A stretch of DNA of 11,674 bases from JAKQIM01 sp964633225 (lineage in GTDB: Bacteria; Chloroflexota; Anaerolineae; Anaerolineales; UBA4823), in the NCBI GenBank assembly GCA_964633225.1, contig CAZWFQ010000094.1, positions 1 to 11,674 on the forward strand, in the 5' to 3' direction. This document shows positions 1 through 6,813 of this stretch, piece after piece (the stretch's first letter is position 1; each line of letters starts with the position of its first letter). A program made the translations under genes and the position numbers. Below the pieces are notes generated by a model. It made no database searches, was not told where the DNA came from, and was given only the letters and a program-made list of their open reading frames with translations.

Positions 1-258
1 GACGAAGGCGGCCTGCATAGGGATTACGATGCCTGGCTGGAGCGGCTGGCCCCGCACGAACCTGTCAGCGGCTACCTGCACAACCGCACCGGAGAGGATA
101 ACGCCGACGCCCACATGAAGCGCCAGGTGATGGGCCGTGAGGTGGTGGTGGCAATCACAGAAGGCCGCCTGGATTTTGGCACCTGGGAGCAAATCTTCTA
201 CGGCGAGTTTGACGGCGGGCGCAACAAACGCGTGCTGGTGAAGATCATTGGCGAGTAA
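1..258 (+). CDS. YjbQ/UPF0047 family protein, 3' end only
   Basis: The first 85 codons of the window are open in frame 1 and end at TAA 256-258; the 5' part lies outside the window. The translation carries the C-terminal signature of the YjbQ/UPF0047 family (COG0432): a conserved NADAHMK segment, then GRLDFGTWEQIFYGEFDG and the final strand VLVKIIGE. Family members are small (about 130-140 residues), so roughly the first 50 residues are missing. The family is often labelled secondary thiamine-phosphate synthase because some members rescue thiamine-phosphate synthase mutants; its true physiological substrate is not settled. It converges with the methyltransferase gene, leaving only 12 nt between the two stop codons, and no hairpin terminator is visible there. 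Family assignment is secure; function is not. Confidence 0.88.
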   Translation, partial: DEGGLHRDYDAWLERLAPHEPVSGYLHNRTGEDNADAHMKRQVMGREVVVAITEGRLDFGTWEQIFYGEFDGGRNKRVLVKIIGE

Positions 259-270
259 GGCCGGTCCTGC

Positions 271-1107
271 TTATCGCCGCGCAGTGATAGCGAAGAGGTC
301 GCCTGGCTCGGTATTCTCGCCCAGGCCGTGGTGAAAGGTGACGCCGGAGAAGCCGGCCTCGGCTAGCAGCAGTTGGTACTGCGCCTGGGTATAGGCCTGG
401 TTGCAGGCGGTATAAGGTGTTACCTCGCCCTTCTCGGCATCCACAATATAGTAGCGCTCGGTGAGCACGGCCTGTTCGGCGTTCCAGATATTCTCGTACA
501 GCTCCAGGTGCGGCTTGTTAGAAAACAGGCCGCTGGTTTTGGACTGCCAGCGCGGCGGTTGTTTGCCCATGCGTTCGAAGACCTCGTAGGTATGTACTTC
601 TAACAGCAAGGTGCCGCCGGGGCCAAGGGCCTGGTGGGCCTTGTGCAAGATCTTGCGGGCGTCAGCCGGGCGAAACACATTCAGCTCTCCGTAGATGAAC
701 ATCACCAGCCCGTGATCGTGGCCAAAATTTGCGCTGCGCAGATCCTCCTGCACGTAGCTGCAGGCCAGTTTTTCCTCATCCGACTGCTGGCGGGCATAGG
801 CGATAGAAGCGGGCGAAAAATCGATTCCCAGGCAGGTGTGCCCCAGGCGCGCCAGGCGGTGGGCGTACAATCCTGGGCCGCAGCCCAGGTCTAAGATGGC
901 ACTCGGGCGGCCGAACAGCAGGCGTTGGTGGATCCATAACACATGTGCGTCGATAGTGGCAAAGCGGCGGCTGGCGGCATCGTGGGCTTGGGATAGGTGC
1001 TCTTGCAGCATACGCTGGCTGAAGGCCGGGTAATCCCAGGGAATCTTCTCGCCCTCGCTCCAAGGTTCAGGCTGTGGAACGCGGTTCAGGAGATCAGATA
1101 TATTCAT
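271..1107 (-). CDS. class I SAM-dependent methyltransferase
   Basis: This 278-aa protein has a Rossmann-type methyltransferase core. Motif I, ILDLGCGPG, is at about residues 71-79 and binds SAM. The GID acidic end of strand 2 is at 94-96, EDLR at about 121-124, and the motif IV region LVMFIYGELNVF follows near 134-145. A further strand (GGTLLLEVHTY) lies downstream. About 60 residues precede the core, and the C-terminal third is a substrate or lid region with no motif I recognise, so the methyl acceptor is unknown. The best fit is the broad Methyltransf_25/Methyltransf_11 type. There is no signal peptide or membrane segment, so it is cytoplasmic. The start ATG at 1107 is supported by a GGAAGGAA ribosome site just upstream. 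It is the last gene of the minus-strand run, 24 nt after the solute-binding-like gene. Confidence 0.88.
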   Translation of the reverse strand: MNISDLLNRVPQPEPWSEGEKIPWDYPAFSQRMLQEHLSQAHDAASRRFATIDAHVLWIHQRLLFGRPSAILDLGCGPGLYAHRLARLGHTCLGIDFSPASIAYARQQSDEEKLACSYVQEDLRSANFGHDHGLVMFIYGELNVFRPADARKILHKAHQALGPGGTLLLEVHTYEVFERMGKQPPRWQSKTSGLFSNKPHLELYENIWNAEQAVLTERYYIVDAEKGEVTPYTACNQAYTQAQYQLLLAEAGFSGVTFHHGLGENTEPGDLFAITARR

Positions 1108-1131
1108 CTTTTCCTTCCAGTGATTGTTTTA

Positions 1132-2331
1132 CTAACTGCCCAGAGTGATCTTTAGCCTGCGCGCTAGGGGGTCAAGCGTTTCATGCAAGGCGTCTAGGGT
1201 GGGCTTGCCGGCAAACACCTCTTCCCACACAAAGTTCAAGGCACTGCTGAGCTGGCTTTCGATGCGCCCCCATAGGGGAATAGGCCGGTAAGAACGTCCT
1301 GTGGTCAGGGCCAATTTGACGGCGTTGGTCAGGCTGCTGTCTTGCAGCGGCAGGTCGGGCAGCACATCCAGGCGGGTGGGCTTATGGTGATTCTTGATCA
1401 TCTGACAGTAGGTGCGCTGGACAGATGGGCTGACCAGGTAACTGGCCAACGCCACCGATGCCTGTTCCCAGGCCAGCGATTCTTGCGCCCGGCGCCAGAT
1501 CACCAATCCGTCGCCGCCCACCCAGGGGACGCCAGGCATGGGGGCAAATCCAATCCGTTCAAAGATCTCTGGCCGGCCCTCGGTTTGGCGGATATAGGGC
1601 TCGTCTACGCCGCAGATCGTTACCGCGGCCTTGCCATCCCAAAAAAGGCTGCGCAGGGTATCGTTGCTTTGCTCCAGCGCATCCGGCGGCATGTACCGGT
1701 ACAGGTCGAAGAAAGATTTCAAGCCTTTGATCGCCTCTGGTTCAGAGAACAGGGGTGTTTTGCCATTGTGGCTGGCGATCTTGCCATCTGCGCCCCACAG
1801 CCAGGAAGCTGAGAAGTGCAGGGTATCTGTATGTGCTTTGTGTGTGGGGATGGCCCAGGGGACTGGCACGCCCGATTCTTTCAGCGCTGCCAGGGTGTTT
1901 TCGAGCGCCTGGGCCGAACTGAAGGCCGTGGCCTCGTCCACACCAGCTTGCTCCAACAGATCGCGACGGTAGGCAATCAGGAAAGTGTAAGAGGTCCAGG
2001 GCAGGCCCCACACCAGGCCTTCTGAATCGGTCAGGCTTTGCCAACAGCCTGGTAAGAAGGCGGATTCACCACCCAGGGCATTGATCTCTTTGGGGGTGAA
2101 GGGACGCAGGGCATTCATGCGCATCAGGCTGCTGACCCAGGTGATGCCGATGTGCGAAACATGCGGCTCATTGTGGTGCAGCGAGTAGTTGACCACTTCT
2201 TGCCAGCCGTTCACCCAGTCAGTAAAGCGCAGGCGTGCCCGGATGCGCTGTTTCTGCTCAAACTCAGCTAACAACGTATCAATCGGGCTGTTCAGGCTGC
2301 CGATGAGAGAAAATTCAATTTCTGATCTCAT
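1132..2331 (-). CDS. solute-binding-protein fold (SBP family 1) without signal peptide
   Basis: The 399-aa product resembles family 1 sugar-type solute-binding proteins (COG1653). It has an opening strand followed by LLAEFEQKQ, a GLPWTSYTFLIAYRRDLLEQAG hinge-type segment near residues 110-130, a WDGKAAVTICG segment typical of the 'G.aam...G' motif, a GGDGLVIWRRA segment, and a C-terminal helix pair ending in FVWEEVFAGKPTLDAL. Normal members begin with a lipoprotein or Sec signal. Here the fold starts at residue 1. The frame upstream of the ATG back to the TGA at 2404-2406 has no alternative start and encodes only polar residues. The protein should therefore be cytoplasmic. No ABC permease or ATPase genes are in the window. 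An AGGAA ribosome site lies 8 nt before the ATG, and a TATAAT-like hexamer at 2351-2356 could be a weak internal promoter, though no good -35 box is visible. It may be an intracellular ligand sensor; that is inference. Confidence 0.8.
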   Translation of the reverse strand: MRSEIEFSLIGSLNSPIDTLLAEFEQKQRIRARLRFTDWVNGWQEVVNYSLHHNEPHVSHIGITWVSSLMRMNALRPFTPKEINALGGESAFLPGCWQSLTDSEGLVWGLPWTSYTFLIAYRRDLLEQAGVDEATAFSSAQALENTLAALKESGVPVPWAIPTHKAHTDTLHFSASWLWGADGKIASHNGKTPLFSEPEAIKGLKSFFDLYRYMPPDALEQSNDTLRSLFWDGKAAVTICGVDEPYIRQTEGRPEIFERIGFAPMPGVPWVGGDGLVIWRRAQESLAWEQASVALASYLVSPSVQRTYCQMIKNHHKPTRLDVLPDLPLQDSSLTNAVKLALTTGRSYRPIPLWGRIESQLSSALNFVWEEVFAGKPTLDALHETLDPLARRLKITLGS

Positions 2332-2403
2332 GTGTGGCGTTCCTATCCTGATTATATCACGCCGCGAATGGGTCGTCTGGAGTGCGTCATCCGTGTCTGC
2401 TGA

Positions 2404-3066
2404 TCACTCAAAATATCCCAGAGCGTTGGGGTAGAGGGTGCTGGTGGAGGGGGTTTGGGCAGCATACAATACCGGCACCGGCATGCTGGGCTGGTAAGCT
2501 ACGCCTGGCATGCTGAAGGTGCTGATCTGGCCCTGGTACTGATTCCCGTTGACCTGGTAGCCGTAACGGATGGTCCAGGGATAGCGATGGTTGACGCGCA
2601 CGTTAAAATTCTGCGTCACCTCCAGGATCTGGCCGCGTGTCGCCTGTCCATTCTCCAGCAGGGCAATGATCTTTTTGGACTCGTTGGAGCGCCAGACCAT
2701 CAATCCAATCCCGCCTGCCAGCATGGGCAGCCCAATGGCAGCGAAGGGCAGCCCAACCAGCATAGGCACCACCAGTGCCGATAGGATCAGCATTGGCATG
2801 CTGATCACTGTAAAGATGCCTCCGAGCAGGGTGAAAACAAAGCCTACAATGAACCAGGCATCTGTCCAAATCAGGCGGGTGAGATAGTTCTTGGGTACCT
2901 GGCGCGGCGGGGTCGGTGGCATGGCGACCTCGGGTGGGTTTGCTGTTTCGGCCTGGGCTGCTGTGGGCGGCGGCTCAACTGCCGGCAAGGGCAGGGTTCC
3001 ACCGCAGTTATTGCAGTTGGATTGAAAGGTAACATAGTGTGTTCCGCACCAAGGACAAGTGATCAT
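2404..3066 (-). CDS. zinc-ribbon membrane protein with DUF3592-like C-terminal domain
   Basis: The 220-aa protein has three parts. Residues 1-23 form a zinc ribbon with ligands C4, C7 (CPWC) and C18, C21 (CNNC). Residues 25-60 are a Pro/Ala-rich linker. Residues 71-125 are strongly hydrophobic, enough for two membrane helices. The C-terminal part, about 130-220, resembles the DUF3592 fold: a LLENGQATRGQILEV strand, an aromatic basic stretch (YPWTIRYGYQVNGNQYQG), then a VPVLYAAQTPSTSTLYP segment matching the family's 'v.Y.p.nP..s.l' ending. Two membrane crossings would put the ribbon and the C-terminal domain on the same, probably cytoplasmic, side. A GAGGAGG site 6 nt upstream supports the start. 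The gap to the lipoprotein B gene upstream is 85 nt, without an obvious terminator. Its biochemical role is unknown. Confidence 0.75.
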   Translation of the reverse strand: MITCPWCGTHYVTFQSNCNNCGGTLPLPAVEPPPTAAQAETANPPEVAMPPTPPRQVPKNYLTRLIWTDAWFIVGFVFTLLGGIFTVISMPMLILSALVVPMLVGLPFAAIGLPMLAGGIGLMVWRSNESKKIIALLENGQATRGQILEVTQNFNVRVNHRYPWTIRYGYQVNGNQYQGQISTFSMPGVAYQPSMPVPVLYAAQTPSTSTLYPNALGYFE

Positions 3067-3151
3067 TTAAGGCCTCCTCGGTTCTTGTGTAAGCTTTTTG
3101 AACAAGGGTTTCTCATTGGAATGTACACCCTGAATTCATCGTAAGGTTCAT

Positions 3152-4918
3152 CTACTGCCACCACGGCAGTAGATCGTATACCCACAGTGTGGTGGTATAA
3201 CCGGCGTTAGGGTCATTGCTGTCGATGGGGATCCATTCGGTGAACAAGGCCCGGCTGCCATCGGGGGCATAATTGGGCACCGTAAGCAGCCAGGCTTCGA
3301 CCGGCGCGGCTTCAGCGTTGGTCAACATGCCGTTGCCACTCGTATCAGTTTGTTCGTCGTAATAACTATAGATCAATGGGAAGCCGCTGGCGGTGGACGC
3401 CCACATCAACACGCTGTAATAACCTGGGCCAGCGCCTGGCACTGCCCGAATGTCTTGACCGTCGGCTGATGCCAGCACTAAGCCCTGGTGAGTAACCACG
3501 GCTAACCACTGTCCATCCGGACTCCAGGCTAGCGGTTGGTATGCCTTCGTGTATAGCAGGGCATTGTCTAATAGCAGATAAGAGTCGCTGCCATCGGGAT
3601 TTGTTATCCATACCTCTGCAGTAGCCCCTTCTATCATCTCCGGCACATGGGCATAAGCCACCTGGCTGCCATCTGGCGACCAACTGAAGTTGGTGAATTC
3701 ACTATTGTAGTCGGTGTTGTTGGTTACCTGCTGGCCTGCGCTGCCATCCGCTCGACTGAGGTACAGGTTATGTTGGAACTTGACCTCACCTGGCGTGCTC
3801 AGGTCGTACAGGTGGATCTTGTGCAGCAGCAGTTGTTCGTCTGGCGACCAGGCAATGGGGCCATCGTAATAGCCGGCCTGGTCAGCATTGGTGCAGACCG
3901 GGCTGGTTGTCTCATCTGTTTGCACGCAGAAATCCATGTTGTCGGGGTTGATCCAGGCAATTCCCAGGCCGTAGGGGCTGAAGGCCAGGTTGTACATATT
4001 GGTGAGGGTGATTGGCAGATTTGTGACCTGGCCCGTCGATAGGTCGTATTGGGCATAGCGATTTTCGCCCAATGCATCATCGTAATGGCGGAAGCGCAGC
4101 AGGTTGCTGCTGCCCGCCCAGGTGGCCTCTTGAATGGTGGTGGTGAGGGGCATGCTTGCCGCCAGGCTTCCTAGCGGCACGGTAACATGTAAGCCGGGGC
4201 CTGATGCCATGTTCCAGGCTGTCCTCTGTTCAAAGTCAATCTTTTCTTCTGGCGCAATATCACCGGTGGGGCTGATGGTTGTTTGTGTGTATTTGGTCAG
4301 CTTGCCTGTTCCCGTTGCGCTTTTGATGTGGATTTCGCCAGTGATACAGGTTATGACGGTAGTGCCATCTGCGGCTACGATGACGCTGAAGCGTGTGCCG
4401 CGCACCGATGCCACTGCGGCGGGCGTTTCGACCTCAAACGTTTCGCCGGGCGCCAATCCCTCAATGTTGATCCAGATCTGGCCCTCATCCAGGTTGAGCT
4501 GCAGGGTGTTTGCTTCGGGCTGTTCGATGGTCAAGATGGTGTTAGGGGCCACGCGCACCATTCCCTCGGCCTGGCTGAAGGCTGGCTGCATATCTACCAG
4601 TGCTGTTGAGGCCTCTTGGGCCCATACCTCGCCGCCGGCGTAGAGCAGCATATCCAGCAGGGCATTTTCCCAATCCAGGCCTGGGCGGGGGTGTGCATCT
4701 ACCAGGGCGATGATCTCTTTAATGTAAGCCAACGGGATCTCAACAGTGTCGGTAGGGGGTGGTGTGGGCGGTAAAGTGGGTTCAGTAGATGCGGTGGTTG
4801 GTTCGGGGGATAGGTCTGCACTGACTGTGACGGTTGGGGAAGGTGCAGCTTGGCAGGCAGTGAAAAGGACAAAAATGAACAACCAACTTATTTGACGGAT
4901 ACAAGAAAGCTTTTTCAT
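3152..4918 (-). CDS. lipoprotein B: FecR domain plus WD40-like propeller
   Basis: The 588-aa product begins with a basic n-region and hydrophobic core ending in FTAC, so Cys22 is the likely lipidated residue. The lipobox is slightly atypical, with Phe at -3. A Pro/Thr-rich tether follows to about residue 60. Residues 90-205 form a FecR domain with the hallmark ETPAAVASVRGTRF near 163-177. Residues 260-588 hold PD40/TolB-type propeller repeats (FSWSPDGSQVAYAHV, LAWSPDGQWLAVVTH and weaker copies). This should be a cell-surface protein anchored in the outer leaflet of the cytoplasmic membrane, acting in binding or sensing; no catalytic motif is seen. The gene starts 4 nt after the cyclase stop, and its AAAGGAGGT site lies inside the last cyclase codons, implying translational coupling. 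It is a diverged copy of the lipoprotein at 6814-8523. Classical FecR proteins pair with an ECF sigma factor, but none is present here. Confidence 0.87.
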   Translation of the reverse strand: MKKLSCIRQISWLFIFVLFTACQAAPSPTVTVSADLSPEPTTASTEPTLPPTPPPTDTVEIPLAYIKEIIALVDAHPRPGLDWENALLDMLLYAGGEVWAQEASTALVDMQPAFSQAEGMVRVAPNTILTIEQPEANTLQLNLDEGQIWINIEGLAPGETFEVETPAAVASVRGTRFSVIVAADGTTVITCITGEIHIKSATGTGKLTKYTQTTISPTGDIAPEEKIDFEQRTAWNMASGPGLHVTVPLGSLAASMPLTTTIQEATWAGSSNLLRFRHYDDALGENRYAQYDLSTGQVTNLPITLTNMYNLAFSPYGLGIAWINPDNMDFCVQTDETTSPVCTNADQAGYYDGPIAWSPDEQLLLHKIHLYDLSTPGEVKFQHNLYLSRADGSAGQQVTNNTDYNSEFTNFSWSPDGSQVAYAHVPEMIEGATAEVWITNPDGSDSYLLLDNALLYTKAYQPLAWSPDGQWLAVVTHQGLVLASADGQDIRAVPGAGPGYYSVLMWASTASGFPLIYSYYDEQTDTSGNGMLTNAEAAPVEAWLLTVPNYAPDGSRALFTEWIPIDSNDPNAGYTTTLWVYDLLPWWQ

Positions 4919-4922
4919 TTTT

Positions 4923-6812
4923 TTATACCTCCTTTAAACCCAGTAGTCTCACCACTTGCAACGCCTCGGCCTTGCCGCGCGCCTCGAAGGGGGGGATGGT
5001 CTCGTCCGCCAGGATCTCATCTTTCACCTGCGCATACAAATCGCTGCCTACCAGCACGGTAACTTCTGGCGGCATGGGCCAATTGCCCTCCGGACGGGGG
5101 ATTCCCATTGCCACCTTGCAGTGGCTCTCGATACGCGCGGCGGCGTTGACTGCGTCGCCCAATACGGTGTAATCATAGCGCCGCCCACGGCCGACGATGG
5201 CATCAACCATCGGCCCGCTGTTGAGTCCAATGCCTATCTGGAAGGGCCCCTCGTCACTCAGCGGCCAAAGTGACTGGAGAGACTGGCTGGCCTGGGCCAT
5301 GTGCATGGCGGCACGGACTGCCTTGAGCGGGTGATTGTCCAGCGGCTCGGGCAGGCCAAATAAGATCAACAGGCCATCGCCAAAGGTGCGGTAGATCACG
5401 CCGCCTTCTACAAAGACGGCCTGGGCCATGCTATCCAGGTAGGCATTCAAGAAACGCACCATCTCGGGGCTGCGGTTCTTCTTCATCAATAATTCGGTAG
5501 TATGGGTGAAGCCACGGATGTCTGCAAACAACACGGCAGCCTCTTTTTCGGGGCGCTCGGTGTTGAGCAAGTTTTCCCAGTTATCTAGCAACACTTGCAA
5601 ACGTTCTGGCGACATCAGGCCTGAGAAACGCTGGCGCAACAGGCGTTTCTCGCGTTCAGCAAATATGGCACGCTCGGTGATGACGGTCGCGCCGAGCAAG
5701 ATGGCTGCCAGCAGCGGGGCAGTGATGGGCAGCAGGTAATCCTGACGATTGAACAGCCAGGCCCCCAGTGCCAGGTATAGAAGCAGGCTGCCGCCCAGGC
5801 TGAGCGTGCCCAGGCCTGGTGAGGGTAGGCTGGCAAGGGCAAAGCCCGCCAACCCAGCCGCAGCCACCAGGGCCACCGGCAGCCAGGTGGGCGGGCGGTG
5901 CAGCCAGTTCTCTGAGAGCAGGGTATCAAGAATATTGGCCTGGATCTCAGCCCCAGGCAGATTACGCAGGCCGCCAAAGGGCGCCGGGTGGCGGTCTTGC
6001 TCGATCTCGGTGGTGTAGCCTACCAGCACAATTGCATCCTGGAATATTTCGGGCGTGACTTCGTCCAGCCATACCTGGTGCAGTGGAACGGTGCGGAAGG
6101 TGGCCTCTGGCCCGCGGTAGTGAATGGGCAGGCTGAGCTCGTTCCCCAGGTCGGCCGCGGGAACGTTGACCGCTTCGCCGCGGTACAGCGTGGCGGCTGC
6201 CAGGCCCAATGATGGCAGGGTGGCATCTGCGAAGGGATACAGCAAGGTTGTACGGCGCACGGCATCATCAGCATCTACCGGCAGGGTGGCAATCCCGCTG
6301 GCACTGGCGGCCGCGGCCAGGATATCAATTGGTGGTGAGTATGTAAGCCCGGCAGTGGCGACCCCTGCGCCGCCGCTCACTGCTTGCGTCATGTTGGCAG
6401 CCAGCACCACAACGGTGCCATTGGCGCGCGCCGCCTGGATGGCCTCTGCCAGGGCCTGGTCGCCGCCTGCATCCCAGCCGGGGGTGTCGAAAACGACGTC
6501 TAATACGATCAGGCGCGGCCTGCCAACCGCCAGCTTGTTGACCAGATCGGCCCAACGCGCCCGCGGCCAGGTGCGGATATTCTCCCCGTTTAAGTCGCCC
6601 AGCATTTGAAAGGATGCTTCATCCAGGGCCACGATCATGACCGGCTGCCCGGGCTGCTCGGCGCCGCGCAGTTGGAAGCGCGCATCCACCGTCCATGCCT
6701 CCAGCTTATCTGTCCAACCCGGCGCCTGCCACTGTAGGCAGACCGCCAGCAGCAGCAATACTGCGGGCAGCACCCAGCGCAGGGGGCGGTTCTTGGGGAA
6801 GAGTGTTTTCAT
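4923..6812 (-). CDS. CHASE2-domain class III adenylate/guanylate cyclase
   Basis: I place the start at ATG 6810-6812, giving 629 aa. This leaves TGA-G-ATG with the upstream lipoprotein gene and puts the first membrane helix at about residues 13-30. A start at 6917 is also open but would add 35 residues overlapping that gene. Residues about 35-300 form an extracellular CHASE2 sensor, with an IVALDEASF segment and YTTEIEQDRHPAP before its end. Three membrane helices follow, near 310-328, 336-354 and 360-378, then a charged linker with FSGLMSPERLQVLL. The catalytic domain spans about 423-600. Both metal aspartates are present (D431 in FADIRGF, D479 in TFGDG), as are the transition-state residues N556 and R560 (GDAVNAAAR). 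The adenine-selecting Lys position is Arg475 and its partner is Thr549, so activity is likely but nucleotide preference is uncertain. It makes a cyclic nucleotide inside the cell in response to an outside signal. It lies between two FecR-propeller lipoprotein genes. Confidence 0.93.
   Translation of the reverse strand: MKTLFPKNRPLRWVLPAVLLLLAVCLQWQAPGWTDKLEAWTVDARFQLRGAEQPGQPVMIVALDEASFQMLGDLNGENIRTWPRARWADLVNKLAVGRPRLIVLDVVFDTPGWDAGGDQALAEAIQAARANGTVVVLAANMTQAVSGGAGVATAGLTYSPPIDILAAAASASGIATLPVDADDAVRRTTLLYPFADATLPSLGLAAATLYRGEAVNVPAADLGNELSLPIHYRGPEATFRTVPLHQVWLDEVTPEIFQDAIVLVGYTTEIEQDRHPAPFGGLRNLPGAEIQANILDTLLSENWLHRPPTWLPVALVAAAGLAGFALASLPSPGLGTLSLGGSLLLYLALGAWLFNRQDYLLPITAPLLAAILLGATVITERAIFAEREKRLLRQRFSGLMSPERLQVLLDNWENLLNTERPEKEAAVLFADIRGFTHTTELLMKKNRSPEMVRFLNAYLDSMAQAVFVEGGVIYRTFGDGLLILFGLPEPLDNHPLKAVRAAMHMAQASQSLQSLWPLSDEGPFQIGIGLNSGPMVDAIVGRGRRYDYTVLGDAVNAAARIESHCKVAMGIPRPEGNWPMPPEVTVLVGSDLYAQVKDEILADETIPPFEARGKAEALQVVRLLGLKEV
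4927..4935 (-). promoter_or_regulatory. ribosome binding site of lipoprotein B inside cyclase 3' end
   Basis: On the minus strand this reads AAAGGAGGT, a near-perfect Shine-Dalgarno sequence 8 nt before the ATG at 4918. It overlaps the cyclase codons for the final Lys-Glu-Val, so ribosomes finishing the cyclase terminate on top of the next start site. Confidence 0.75.
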
Positions 6813-6813
6813 C

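Noticed and set aside
1342..1812. 156-codon open frame on the plus strand opposite the solute-binding gene
   Set aside because: The minus strand has a full-length recognised fold over the same bases; the plus frame has no family features.
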